DNA of 64,000 bases from Pseudovibrio sp947494035 (GTDB lineage: Bacteria; Pseudomonadota; Alphaproteobacteria; Rhizobiales; Stappiaceae). The notes beneath the pieces were generated by a model. It saw only the letters and a program-made list of their open reading frames with translations, had not been told where the DNA came from and did no database searches. The DNA is taken from positions 1-64,000 of the forward strand of contig CANLTN010000004.1 of NCBI GenBank assembly GCA_947494035.1, given 5' to 3'. Below, piece after piece: positions 17,640 through 26,884 of this stretch (positions are counted from its first letter, which is position 1; every line of letters begins with the position of its first letter). A program made the translations under genes and the position numbers.

Positions 17640-17958
17640 CAGTTCGCTGGCTATGGCAATAAATTGCGAGCGCAATAAACCATTCGGACCCGGGGGCGGT
17701 ACCCGGCGCCTCCACCAAAGACCGTTGTACTCCAGCGGTCTTCGGGGGGGCGAAATAGGATCGACGAGGGCGTAAAGGCTTTGTTTTTGCTCGGCATGGT
17801 ACCACCGATATCGGACCAAACTTGATAGTTGCAAATGACAACTACGCTATGGACAACGCTGTAGCTGCGTAATGCGGTTCCAGTAGTCCACCAAGTCCCG
17901 TTGGTTAGCACCTTCAGGCGGGGTTCGGAGGCACCTGGCAACAGAAGCCTCCACTTTA
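17640..17958 (+). ncRNA. ssrA: Transfer-messenger RNA, circularly permuted two-piece form
   Basis: This is the alphaproteobacterial permuted tmRNA. The acceptor piece comes first: T-stem CCGGG/CCCGG (17690-17706), acceptor strand CGCCTCC (17707-17713), then A-CCA (17715-17717). A 27-nt spacer with its own hairpin (AAGACCG/CGGTCTT) follows and would be removed. The coding piece begins with GGGGGCG (17746-17752), which pairs with the acceptor strand, and continues GAAATAGGATCGACG. The tag frame at 17831-17872 encodes ANDNYAMDNAVAA. tmRNA frees stalled ribosomes and tags the nascent chain for proteolysis. End positions are approximate. The adaptor gene sspB lies directly downstream. Confidence 0.93.
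17831..17872 (+). other. tmRNA proteolysis-tag reading frame
   Basis: It begins at the GCA resume codon and ends at TAA. With the charged alanine the tag is AANDNYAMDNAVAA, ending in the hydrophobic AVAA degron that ClpX recognises in alphaproteobacteria. Confidence 0.9.
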
Positions 17959-18073
17959 GTGTTAAAAGGCCTTTTCCTTATTCTACGCCGATTCAGGGTA
18001 TAGAATTATATGACAGGTCTTTTTGTCGCCTCTACGCTATAGTTAGGCCGAATAAGAACGCAAAGGATGAGCG

Positions 18074-18697
18074 GTGCCGAGCATGGCTGAAGATTTAATC
18101 CGCTATGACATCATCATTCAGGACGCGCTGAGAAGTGCAGTCCGAAAGATATTGGTTGAGGTCAACCGGGCAGGACTTCCCGGTGAGCACCATTTTTATA
18201 TTGCCTTTGAAACCACGGCCCCCGGCGTCAAGATTTCAAACCGCCTGAGGGAACGCTATCCGAAAGAAATGACGATTGTTCTGCAGCACCAGTTCTGGGA
18301 TTTGAACATCACCGAGCATGCTTTCGAGGTTGGTTTGTCCTTCGGTGGCGTTCCGGAACATCTTTATGTCCCGTTCTCCGCGATCAAAGGCTTCTTCGAC
18401 CCGTCCGTCCAGTTCGCTCTAGAATTTGAGCCTGGTAAGACCGGTGAAGAACTGCCAGCAGAATTCCGCATTGCGGAGCGTGATCTGGACTCTGTGGAAG
18501 AATTCCACGCGCGCTTGGAAACTGCTGTTGAAAAGGCTGAAGAGGAAGAGGCAAACGCAAACGTCGCTTCCGAGGCAGAAGACACTGCTTCAGACTCTGA
18601 GGATGAAAAAGAGAAAACCGAAACTGGCGAAGCTCCCAAAGAAAAAGATGGAAGTGCGCAGGTTGTTTCTCTGGATGCCTTCCGCAAGAAGAGCTGA
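18074..18697 (+). CDS. sspB: ClpXP adaptor protein SspB, alpha type
   Basis: About 207 residues. SspB binds the tmRNA tag and tethers tagged proteins to ClpXP. The conserved core is IRYDIIIQDALRSAVRKIL, FYIAFETTAPGVKIS, YPKEMTIVLQHQFWDL and a VPFSAIKGFFDPSV strand. A long acidic linker (about residues 140-190, Glu/Asp-rich) ends in VVSLDAFRKKS, the ClpX-contacting tail. Start: GTG 18074 has AGGA 7 bp before it; the ATG at 18083 gives the more usual N-terminus but no good ribosome site. It sits right after ssrA, so tag and adaptor are encoded side by side. Confidence 0.94.
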   Translation: MPSMAEDLIRYDIIIQDALRSAVRKILVEVNRAGLPGEHHFYIAFETTAPGVKISNRLRERYPKEMTIVLQHQFWDLNITEHAFEVGLSFGGVPEHLYVPFSAIKGFFDPSVQFALEFEPGKTGEELPAEFRIAERDLDSVEEFHARLETAVEKAEEEEANANVASEAEDTASDSEDEKEKTETGEAPKEKDGSAQVVSLDAFRKKS

Positions 18698-18754
18698 TCC
18701 CTCCGATCAAGAAAAGAGCGGTCGGCTCATCAATGTCATGTAATAGGTGATTGT

Positions 18755-18964
18755 ATGAGCGCGACCGTTGTTAACCTGCGTCAGGCCCGCAAGCAAAAGG
18801 CCAAAGACGCAAAAGCCCAATCCGCAGCGGAAAACCGCCGGAAGTTCGGGCGTACAAAAGCCGAAAAATCTCAGGAAACAGCAGAAGCCGACATACAGGC
18901 CAGACGCTTTGACGGCCATAAACTAAGCTCCACCTCCTCCCCCACGCAGACTGACGAAGGTTGA
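18755..18964 (+). CDS. DUF4169 family small basic protein
   Basis: A 69-residue protein opening MSATVVNLRQARKQKAKDAK, then ENRRKFGRTKAEK, matching the DUF4169 family, which is lysine/arginine-rich and helical. It sits 8 bp before the ribbon-helix-helix gene, an arrangement common in Rhizobiales, so the two may act together. Function unknown. Confidence 0.82.
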   Translation: MSATVVNLRQARKQKAKDAKAQSAAENRRKFGRTKAEKSQETAEADIQARRFDGHKLSSTSSPTQTDEG

Positions 18965-18971
18965 GGCACCC

Positions 18972-19193
18972 ATGAGCCTCAAGAAACGCTCCATCACGCT
19001 CCACGGCCACAGAACCAGCATCACGCTGGAGCCTGAGTTTTGGGTCGGACTGGAAGACCTTGCCCACAGTCAGGACAAGACCATCACTGCAACGATCGCC
19101 GCCATTGATGACGAGAGAAATCCCGAAAACAATCTCTCAAGCTGCATTCGCGTGGCCGTGCTCAAGCATTTTCAAAACCAACCTATCAGTTGA
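18972..19193 (+). CDS. Ribbon-helix-helix domain protein
   Basis: A 73-residue protein. KKRSITLHGHRTSITLEPEFWVGLEDLA fits the strand and first helix of a ribbon-helix-helix DNA-binding fold; SSCIRVAVLKHF fits the last helix. It may be a small transcriptional regulator. It follows DUF4169 closely, and its last 8 bases overlap the end of the convergent AsmA gene. Confidence 0.8.
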   Translation: MSLKKRSITLHGHRTSITLEPEFWVGLEDLAHSQDKTITATIAAIDDERNPENNLSSCIRVAVLKHFQNQPIS

Positions 19194-22100
19194 CCTGCAA
19201 CAGCCGCCCACCCGGCAACTCGATGAACCTTGGTGCACCGCGATCTTCCGCTGGCAGATCCGGCAAAGGCTGCCGCTGAACCTGATTATCATTCCGTGCA
19301 TCAAGCACGCCCAGATTTCTAGGCGCCCCTGACTGAATGATCGGCCCCAGCAAATCAACCTCTCCAGCCGGAACCGTTGCCTCATTCATCCCGCCAATTG
19401 TCACCGGCTTGTCCAGCGCAGGCAAATTGGTCTTTGCCCGAGGTTTTGGTGGATTTACGATTGTAACCGAGGGGCTCGCAACCTCTTGGGAAGCGCCATC
19501 TCCGTCAAGCATTGAGCGAATGCGGGCACTAAAGTCCAGCACCGAGTTTTGCTTGGCTTCAGTTTCAGCGCTCACCTGTGCATCAGCAGCCGCTCTGGCA
19601 TCCGCCGCAGCTTTTTCTTCTGCCAGCCTTTGCGCCGCCTCAGCCCGCTTTAGAGCCTCAAGAGCTTGTGCTTTTCTAGCCTTTTCCTCAGCAGCCAACT
19701 GTGCAGCACGCGCTTGTGTCGCTTTGTCAGCCTCAGCCTGCCGCGCGCGCTGCGCAGCTGCGGCAGCTTCTGCGGCCTGACGGGCTTTTTCTTCCTCGTT
19801 CGCCTTTGCTTTAAGCGCAGCGTCCTCTTCCCGCTGTTGTTTCAGCTGGTCAAGCATACGCTCTTGCTCAGCAATCTTGTTTTGCTCTTCCTCAATACGC
19901 TTCACATTCAGCTCAATGGCGCGAAGATTGAGATAGGATAGCAACGGCCCCGTATCCAGCTTGCGCTGAGGGTTTTCCAAGGAACCGGAATAAAGGATCG
20001 CCACCTGCGGCTCCGCCCCAGCAACCTTCTGCGCTTCATCGCGGGTTTTCATGGAAACATCACCTGTCAGCGCCCACTTCTCAAGATCAATCACCGCAGA
20101 TCCAAACAGGGTCGTGCCTTCCGTATCAACCGAGATATTGCGCGCACGAATACGGCCACTGGCAAGGCCCAAAGAGCCATCGACACGCTTGAACTGGACC
20201 GAGCCTGCATCCAGATGATCAGCAAACGCGCTCTGGATAACAGCCTCATCAATCTCAAGCCCCGCATCTGCTGCCTTGATCACCAGATCAAAAGCTGCCG
20301 GATTGATGCGGCGTATCTCGCCATCTGTCAGGCTGAACGTGCCACCACCGGAAAGACCAGCAACAAGACCGGAGATCGTGCGCCCACTGCCCTCAAATTC
20401 AGCAATCGCCTGCAGCTTACCGGTCGCCAGCGCGCGCCCGTCATCAGACCACGACAGCTCCTCAAAGTCAGCATCATCAAGCCGGAAACGACCTGAAAGC
20501 GTTGCCTGTCCCTGATCCCGCTGCAAGTCAAACGCCCCGGAGAACTCACCCCCGGCAAAGCGTCCCTTCCCTTCACTCATGGAAAGCTGGTTGGATCGCA
20601 AGCGCAGCTGCCCACTGGCCGCCGCCAAATGGAACTCATCGCTAAACAACGCCCGATCACTTGTTACATCCAGCGTCAGATCAACACCGTCCGCAAGGCC
20701 CTGCCCCAGCGCCTGAGACGGCCAGACGCCATCATCCTGAAGCGCGCCAGCCCACACGTTGGAGCCCAGCAGCAGCTCACTCAGGCTCCGCATATCCAGC
20801 TCGGACAAATCCAGCTTACCAGATGCCTTCAGCGGACCGTTTTCCGCAAGAGAACCTTCCAGCTCGCCCGTCAGATCCATGTTGGCTAACTGGCCTGCTA
20901 GATCTGCAAGTTTAAATTCACGCCCGCGCCCTTCAACCTGAGCACTCAGGTTCGCTTTGAGTGGACCAGAGTAAATTGGATAAACCTTGCCAAACGCCAA
21001 TCCATAATCCGCCAGATCATCGGACTGCAGCTCAACCTTCGCCGACCACACTGCATCAGAGCGGCGCGGAAAGCGAACAGTACCATCGGAAAGCACAGTC
21101 ATGCCAACAAGGGCGCTGGAGAACCCAAAGGCAAGCTCATCACGCGGGCTACCGGACAAGGACAAACGAACCTCTCCCGGCTGTAACTGAGTAATCGGGA
21201 TCGCCTCAAACCCAAGCTGGCGCAGCACCTTGACGCCATCTTTGCCGCCAAGGGTCATTTCTGCGTAAAAGTTGCCCTCGGCAAAGTCATCGATGCGACC
21301 TTCAAAGGTGCCGTTCAGATCAATCTCGCTAACACCAACCTCGCCAAACAGGTTCAACGACATGTCTGTCCGCCCCTTCTCCGCATAGGCCGAAAGCTCT
21401 GCCTTCAGGCTTGCCGGAGCAAGATCCGGAGCCGCCGTTTTAAGGCGCTTAATCAACGGATGGTCAGGTGCATATTCTTCCAAAACAGCCACAGCGCCAT
21501 TGAGAGATGAGGCCGTCAAAGTGCCTTTGATGTTACCCTGAGGGGTTGTGCTCAGGTCATCAATACGGCCCTTCATGTCAATGTAGGCACCGGCAAAATC
21601 GCGGATTTTCAGCTGGCTAATCGAAAGCGCATCCTGGCTCAGGCTGGCACTCACCACCATACTTTTGGCCTTCACACCACTGGCAACCAGTTCATCCGCA
21701 TAAAGCCGCAGGGACATATCAACCACACTTGGCTGGATTGTTTTACCCGTGAACGCCTCAACATAACGCTGGATCTCATCCACATTGACCCGGTCACTGT
21801 CCATATCAACAGTAATCAATGGACTACGATCGAGTGGATGCTCGAAGGAGATCAGGCCAACACTGCGCACATCACCTGCATCAATACGTAAATCAGGAAG
21901 CCGCAGAGCGCCGGAACCTGCTTCAATACGGCCTTTAAGCGCAAGAGGAGCCAGACGCTTGGACGCATCCTTACGCTCGCCCAACCACCAGTGCGCCAAC
22001 TGATGCGGCTGGCGGGATGAAATCTCCCAGTCTCCCTGATAGCCGGCGGAACCGCCCAGCTCCAGATACCCGCTCGTCTTAAACGCACTACGGCCCGGCA

Positions 22101-23262
22101 ACTCACCCGAAAGCCCGTCAATCTTCCAGCCAGTCCCGGTAGACTCAAGCACGCCGCTCAGATTGGAGACAACAGAACCGCCCGCGACAACAACAGGGAT
22201 GCTCAGATCCATCTGACCTTTCACATCCAGCAAGGGCAGCGATTTCAGACCACCCGCCAATCTGGCTATAACAGCATCTGTTGGCACCAGCGGACGCTGC
22301 GGTCCACCGCCAAACATCCGGTCCAGATCAACCTGCTTGAACTGCGCAACAGCCTGAAACTCCGGTTCAAGCCCAAAGCTGTAAATCCCGCCGCCTTCAG
22401 CGGTGACCGGACGCTCCTCAGAGCCAAGGCGCAACGTCGTTTCTGTCAGCTCCAGCCGCTCGCCGTCCAGATTAAACTTACTCTTGCCCGCCCATTCCAG
22501 AGCCTCAGAGCCTTCACTGAGAATCGATTGGACTTCCGCATCACCGTAATAGGAAACCACCCCGTCCTGATGCCTCAGGAAACCGTCTGTCGAAAACTCG
22601 GCAGCAACATTTGCAGGCGAAACCTGCGTTTTCACACGGATCTGACCGTTTTGCTCCAATCGGCCACTGCCGACCTTCAGCATGTAAGGAACGCCCTCAT
22701 AGCGCACCGCACCCTCAGCCTTGAACGGCCCCTGCAAGCCTCCGGCAGAAAGCTCAAGATTTGCATTCTCAGCGCGGCGCACTTCGCCGGTGCGCGCATC
22801 CGTCAACACGATAGAACCGTTCTTAACGCTCACCCCCTCCAAAATGAGAGAGCTTGGATCGATTTCAGAGATAACAGAACGACGCATGTTGGTTTGCAAA
22901 ACATCAAGACGTCCTGCCTCATCCAAAGACAGGTTGAGTTCCGGCTCATTGAGTTTCATCTCTGTGACATGGACTTCCCCACGTAGCAAAGAAGGCAACT
23001 CAATACGCCCCTCAAATCCTTTGATGGTCAACAACGGGTCTTCCACCGCACCAACCCGCACGTCAGAGAGCTTCACATAGGGAGCGGGTAAAAGCTGGAC
23101 ATCAGTTTCTCCAAGGATCGTAACCTGATGCCCCAGAACTTTCTCACCATAGTTTTCAAAGAGAGAGCGATACGCCGACCAATCTATGACCAAAGGGCCA
23201 ACAAGCGCGACAACCAGCGCTAAGATCAAAGCCCCACCGACGGTGATGTAAACCGAATTCAA
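19186..23262 (-). CDS. AsmA-family protein, very large, with coiled-coil tail
   Basis: About 1358 residues. One N-terminal membrane helix (VGGALILALVVALVGPLVI) leads into WSAYRSLFENYGEKVLGHQVTI, the AsmA opening, followed by a long beta-rich region of repeats as in AsmA/TamB-like bridging proteins that run from inner to outer membrane. Near the C-terminus the AsmA_2-like part ends around VDLEKWALTGDVSMKTRDEA. Then comes an Ala/Glu/Lys coiled coil of ~130 residues (about 1140-1270) resembling the TolA stalk, and a disordered tail. The TTG at 23262 has GGAG 8 bp upstream and gives a normal anchor; the longest frame adds an unlikely basic leader. A lipid-transfer or outer-membrane assembly role is inferred from the family. 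Confidence 0.88.
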   Translation of the reverse strand: MNSVYITVGGALILALVVALVGPLVIDWSAYRSLFENYGEKVLGHQVTILGETDVQLLPAPYVKLSDVRVGAVEDPLLTIKGFEGRIELPSLLRGEVHVTEMKLNEPELNLSLDEAGRLDVLQTNMRRSVISEIDPSSLILEGVSVKNGSIVLTDARTGEVRRAENANLELSAGGLQGPFKAEGAVRYEGVPYMLKVGSGRLEQNGQIRVKTQVSPANVAAEFSTDGFLRHQDGVVSYYGDAEVQSILSEGSEALEWAGKSKFNLDGERLELTETTLRLGSEERPVTAEGGGIYSFGLEPEFQAVAQFKQVDLDRMFGGGPQRPLVPTDAVIARLAGGLKSLPLLDVKGQMDLSIPVVVAGGSVVSNLSGVLESTGTGWKIDGLSGELPGRSAFKTSGYLELGGSAGYQGDWEISSRQPHQLAHWWLGERKDASKRLAPLALKGRIEAGSGALRLPDLRIDAGDVRSVGLISFEHPLDRSPLITVDMDSDRVNVDEIQRYVEAFTGKTIQPSVVDMSLRLYADELVASGVKAKSMVVSASLSQDALSISQLKIRDFAGAYIDMKGRIDDLSTTPQGNIKGTLTASSLNGAVAVLEEYAPDHPLIKRLKTAAPDLAPASLKAELSAYAEKGRTDMSLNLFGEVGVSEIDLNGTFEGRIDDFAEGNFYAEMTLGGKDGVKVLRQLGFEAIPITQLQPGEVRLSLSGSPRDELAFGFSSALVGMTVLSDGTVRFPRRSDAVWSAKVELQSDDLADYGLAFGKVYPIYSGPLKANLSAQVEGRGREFKLADLAGQLANMDLTGELEGSLAENGPLKASGKLDLSELDMRSLSELLLGSNVWAGALQDDGVWPSQALGQGLADGVDLTLDVTSDRALFSDEFHLAAASGQLRLRSNQLSMSEGKGRFAGGEFSGAFDLQRDQGQATLSGRFRLDDADFEELSWSDDGRALATGKLQAIAEFEGSGRTISGLVAGLSGGGTFSLTDGEIRRINPAAFDLVIKAADAGLEIDEAVIQSAFADHLDAGSVQFKRVDGSLGLASGRIRARNISVDTEGTTLFGSAVIDLEKWALTGDVSMKTRDEAQKVAGAEPQVAILYSGSLENPQRKLDTGPLLSYLNLRAIELNVKRIEEEQNKIAEQERMLDQLKQQREEDAALKAKANEEEKARQAAEAAAAAQRARQAEADKATQARAAQLAAEEKARKAQALEALKRAEAAQRLAEEKAAADARAAADAQVSAETEAKQNSVLDFSARIRSMLDGDGASQEVASPSVTIVNPPKPRAKTNLPALDKPVTIGGMNEATVPAGEVDLLGPIIQSGAPRNLGVLDARNDNQVQRQPLPDLPAEDRGAPRFIELPGGRLLQVN

Positions 23263-23435
23263 CGTAAAAGCTCCTTTACCCACTTCGAACCTAACGCCTT
23301 GCCGCGTTGTCCGCCTATGAGCTGCCTGCAAACACTCGTTTGTCTATGTGAATTACAGCAGGAACAAGACAACAGCAACGATATAAGGCAATCTTTCCAA
23401 ATGGAACAAAGCAAGTGCGGATTTATCGCACGTCT

Positions 23436-24857
23436 TTACTTGTCATCCAGAGAAACAATCTTGCCGGGATTCATGATATTCAGCGGGTCAAGGCTGCGTT
23501 TAACTGCCGCCATAACTGCCACGCCCGCCCCATGTTCCTTAGGCAGATACTTCATCTTGCCCTGCCCCACACCATGCTCACCCGTGCAAGTCCCGCCCAT
23601 TTCAATGGCTCGGTAATTCAGCCGTTCTACAAAGGCTTCAGACTTGGCAATATCCTCGGGATCATTCAGATCCGTCAGCACAAGCACATGGAAATTTCCG
23701 TCACCAACATGGCCAACTATCGGGCCAATCAGGCCATTTTCTTCGATGTCTTTATGTGTGGCAGTCACACAATCAGCCAGACGAGAAATCGGAACACACA
23801 CATCAGTCGACAGCCCTGTCCGGTCCGGTGCCAACCCCAAACCAGCCCAATAAGCATCATGCCGGGCCGCCCAAAGCCTGTTGCGCTCTTCCGGATCCGT
23901 CGCCCATTCAAAGCTCTTCATGGAGTTTTCAGCAGCAATTTCGCCAAATCGCTCTGCCTGCTCTTTTACGCCAGCTTCACTACCGTGGAATTCCACAAGC
24001 AGCAACGGCGATTCCGGCAAAGACAGCTTTGAATAGGCATTGACCGATTTGACAGAGAGCGTATCCAACAATTCGATCCGGGCAATCGGAATCCCGTACT
24101 GCACCGCCTCAATAACCGTGTTGCAACAATCTGCAATGCTGTCAAAAGATGCAATACCGCCGGAAATCGCCTCAGGTATCCCCTTCAGCTTCAGCGTGAT
24201 TTCAGTAATCACACCCAATGTTCCCTCAGAGCCCACCATCAAACGTGTCAGATCGTATCCGGCAGAGGACTTCTTGGCACGGCTTCCGGTCCTTACAATG
24301 GTTCCGTCAGGCATGACCACTGTCAGCGCCAGAACCATATCCTTCATGGTGCCATAAAGCACCGCATTGGTGCCCGACGCCCGTGTTGCTGTCATGCCCC
24401 CAATCGTGGCATCTGCACCCGGATCAATCGGAAAGAACAAGCCGGTATCACGCAAATAAGCATTGAGCTGCTTGCGCGTCACCCCCGGCTGAACCACACA
24501 GTCCAGATCCTCGGGATGAACCGCAACAACCTCATTCATCTGGGAAAGATCCAGAGAAATCCCACCACCCGGTGCGTTCAGATGCCCTTCCAGAGACGAC
24601 CCGCTCCCGAATGGGATGATTGGAACGCGCAGGTCCGCACAAATCTTGACAATTTCGGAGACTTCTTCTGTCGACTGGGCAAACACAACAGCATCTGGCG
24701 GCTGGTTGGGCAGCCACGATGTGGTATGGCCGTGCTGCTCCCGCAGGCTCTGGGACGTCTGGCATCGGTCCCCAAACTTTGCGGACAAGGATGTGATCGC
24801 TTTGTCGATCCCCTCTTCATTGCGCGTAACCTTCAGCTGCATCTCCGCTAAAGACAT
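23436..24857 (-). CDS. FAD-linked D-lactate/glycolate-type dehydrogenase
   Basis: A 473-residue flavoenzyme of the D-lactate dehydrogenase (cytochrome)/GlcD family. The FAD-binding segment is VPIIPFGSGSSLEGHLNAPGGG, followed by GADATIGGMTATRASGTNAVLYGTM's type of motif (about residues 143-165) and LMVGSEGTLGVITEITLKL. The C-terminal half has the substrate-side HVGDGNFHVLVL and TGEHGVGQGKMKYL. It oxidises a 2-hydroxyacid and passes electrons to the respiratory chain or a cytochrome. GGGAGG lies 6 bp before the ATG. It stands alone, so the exact substrate cannot be read from context. Confidence 0.9.
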   Translation of the reverse strand: MSLAEMQLKVTRNEEGIDKAITSLSAKFGDRCQTSQSLREQHGHTTSWLPNQPPDAVVFAQSTEEVSEIVKICADLRVPIIPFGSGSSLEGHLNAPGGGISLDLSQMNEVVAVHPEDLDCVVQPGVTRKQLNAYLRDTGLFFPIDPGADATIGGMTATRASGTNAVLYGTMKDMVLALTVVMPDGTIVRTGSRAKKSSAGYDLTRLMVGSEGTLGVITEITLKLKGIPEAISGGIASFDSIADCCNTVIEAVQYGIPIARIELLDTLSVKSVNAYSKLSLPESPLLLVEFHGSEAGVKEQAERFGEIAAENSMKSFEWATDPEERNRLWAARHDAYWAGLGLAPDRTGLSTDVCVPISRLADCVTATHKDIEENGLIGPIVGHVGDGNFHVLVLTDLNDPEDIAKSEAFVERLNYRAIEMGGTCTGEHGVGQGKMKYLPKEHGAGVAVMAAVKRSLDPLNIMNPGKIVSLDDK

Positions 24858-25154
24858 AGCAGACCTCCCTTTTAGTCCAGAGGCTTCCCCAGGAAGCTGT
24901 TCAACAGGCCAGATAGACAGACCTGAAACACGACTCGTTATTTTTATAAATTATAGTCCTCTGCATGGTCACAAATATTGAGCTTTTAGCAAGGCTGAAC
25001 CTGATGGTGCCGGTGGATGATTGATGTTCCTTAAGTCTTTCTCAGTGCTTATTGAAAATAATAGACCGGAATCAGAAGATATCCTGATTGGCGTTTCACG
25101 GGGAAACTCGCTAAAGACACTCCCATCATTCATTATTGCATCGCTTAACCCATT

Positions 25155-26795
25155 ATGCCCAAACGAGCCAACGCGCTGAAAACCGTATTACATCTCGCAT
25201 ATAGGTGGATCGAACCAAACCTGCGTTTGTTCATGTCATCGCGGCTTCCGCTTGTCTGGTTCCTGGCGCTGTTGATTGGAGCGGCGGTCGGCGTCTCAGC
25301 AATGCTGTTTCGCATCGGGATAGGGATGGTTCAGTGGGTATGGCTTGGCACCGCCTCCGAGCGCATGATCAGCGCTGTAACCTCACAGCCATGGTATGTC
25401 ATTGTTATGGCACCCGTTGTTGGCGGTGCAATCGTTGGATTCCTGCTGCAAACCGTGCAACAGAAGCAGCGTGCAGGCGGCGTGGCAGATGTTATCGAAG
25501 CACGCGTCCATGGTGGCAGAGGCCTGCCCTTCTGGTCTGGCATCACCTCAGCCTTCATCACCATCATCTCGCTTGGCAGCGGGGCCAGTGCTGGCCGCGA
25601 AGGCCCCATGGTGCATCTGGGCGCAACGCTCGGCACCTCGGTTTTCTCCAGATTGAAGCTGCCCGATTCCTCAATGCGCATCCTGCTCGCAGCAGGTGTG
25701 GCAAGTGCCGTCTCCGCAAGCTTTAACGCACCCATTGCAGGCGTCCTGTTTGCCCACGAGGTCATCCTGGGCCACTACGCACTGACAGCCTTTGTTCCGA
25801 TTGTGCTCTCCTCGGCCATGGGAACACTAATCGCCCGCCTCTATTTCGGCGAAGCTGTGGCTTTCATCCTGCCCCACTATCAGATTAGCACCTACTGGGA
25901 GTTCCCCGCGTTTGTGCTTCTGGGCATCATCTGCGCAGTTGTCGCCATCATGTTCCAATTCACACTGATAGGCTCTGACTGGATTGCCAGAAACGTCAAA
26001 ATGCCCATCTGGCTCCGCCCCATCGTTGGCGGCGCACTGGTTGGCTCTATTGCCGTTTTCTATCCCGAAGTACTCGGCGTAGGCTATGAAGCAACCGACG
26101 GCGCGCTCAACTCGGAACTGCCACTCACATTGATGCTGTCCCTACTCGTGGCGAAGACAATCGCAACGGCAATCACCCTCGCTTCCCGCTTCGGCGGCGG
26201 TATATTCTCGCCCTCGCTGTATCTGGGCGCAATGACAGGCGGGGCTTTTGGCCTGATCGCAGCAAATATTCTGCCGGAGATGGCCTCCAGCCACGGCCTC
26301 TATGCAATATTGGGCATGGGAGCTGTCGCCTCTGCGGTTCTTGGCGCACCAATATCAACCACCATGATCGTGTTTGAACTGACCGGCGGCTATGAGCTCT
26401 CCATCGCCTTGCTGATCGCTGTCTCCATTTCCACTGGCCTCAATCAGGCAATCCACGGTCGCTCCTACTTCCACTGGCAGTTGGAAATGCGCGGCGTCAT
26501 GTTGCAGGATGGTGCCCACAAATGGCTGGTTCGCATCGTGCATGTGGAAGACTTCGCAGACCCACCAAGACCGGACACGGACACCACGTTCGACCCGGAT
26601 GCAGAAGTCGTGGCCCTTGCGCCCTTGGACACACTCGAAAAGGCCCTCAAGGCTTTCGACGATGTGGGCAAGTCAACACTCCCTGTTGTTGACCCGAAAA
26701 ACCCCACTGAAATCATCGGCTACGCAAGCCACGTAAAGGCCCTGCGCTACTTCAACTCCGCGCTGATTCAGGCAAATGTTGAGGAACACCGCTAG
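25155..26795 (+). CDS. ClC-family chloride channel/transporter with C-terminal CBS-like region
   Basis: A 546-residue membrane protein. The ClC signatures are SLGSGASAGREGPMVHLGA (the anion filter and gating glutamate in GREGP), FNAPIAGVLFAHEVILGHY and RFGGGIFSPSLYLGA; about ten or more helices are visible. The C-terminal ~100 residues are soluble and contain TLEKALKAFDDVGKSTLPVVD, resembling a CBS unit. At the site of the internal proton glutamate of E. coli ClC (IIEE) the residue is valine (AHEV), which in the family goes with passive channels rather than exchangers. No clear ribosome site precedes the ATG. Confidence 0.92.
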   Translation: MPKRANALKTVLHLAYRWIEPNLRLFMSSRLPLVWFLALLIGAAVGVSAMLFRIGIGMVQWVWLGTASERMISAVTSQPWYVIVMAPVVGGAIVGFLLQTVQQKQRAGGVADVIEARVHGGRGLPFWSGITSAFITIISLGSGASAGREGPMVHLGATLGTSVFSRLKLPDSSMRILLAAGVASAVSASFNAPIAGVLFAHEVILGHYALTAFVPIVLSSAMGTLIARLYFGEAVAFILPHYQISTYWEFPAFVLLGIICAVVAIMFQFTLIGSDWIARNVKMPIWLRPIVGGALVGSIAVFYPEVLGVGYEATDGALNSELPLTLMLSLLVAKTIATAITLASRFGGGIFSPSLYLGAMTGGAFGLIAANILPEMASSHGLYAILGMGAVASAVLGAPISTTMIVFELTGGYELSIALLIAVSISTGLNQAIHGRSYFHWQLEMRGVMLQDGAHKWLVRIVHVEDFADPPRPDTDTTFDPDAEVVALAPLDTLEKALKAFDDVGKSTLPVVDPKNPTEIIGYASHVKALRYFNSALIQANVEEHR

Positions 26796-26837
26796 CCATA
26801 CCCCAGATAATCTCCATTGACCTATACGTAAAAAACA

Positions 26838-26865
26838 GCAATCTCGTTCAAGACATACATGTCTT
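26838..26865 (+). promoter_or_regulatory. Putative AraC-regulator box upstream of its own gene
   Basis: GCAATCTCGTTCAAGACA (26838-26855) matches 16 of 18 bases with the motif before azlC. It continues into a perfect inverted repeat AAGACAT-ac-ATGTCTT (26850-26865). It ends 20-30 bp before the araC-type start, so autoregulation is likely. Confidence 0.55.
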
Positions 26866-26884
26866 CGCTGGATAAATTGGGTCT

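Noticed and set aside
17503..17941. Several overlapping frames on both strands across the tmRNA gene
   Set aside because: The permuted tmRNA structure, acceptor ends and tag frame explain this stretch; the frames are accidental.
17964..17975. The palindrome AAAAGGCCTTTT after the tmRNA as its terminator
   Set aside because: It has no loop in its perfect form and only a short T stretch; the tmRNA 3' end is probably set by processing.
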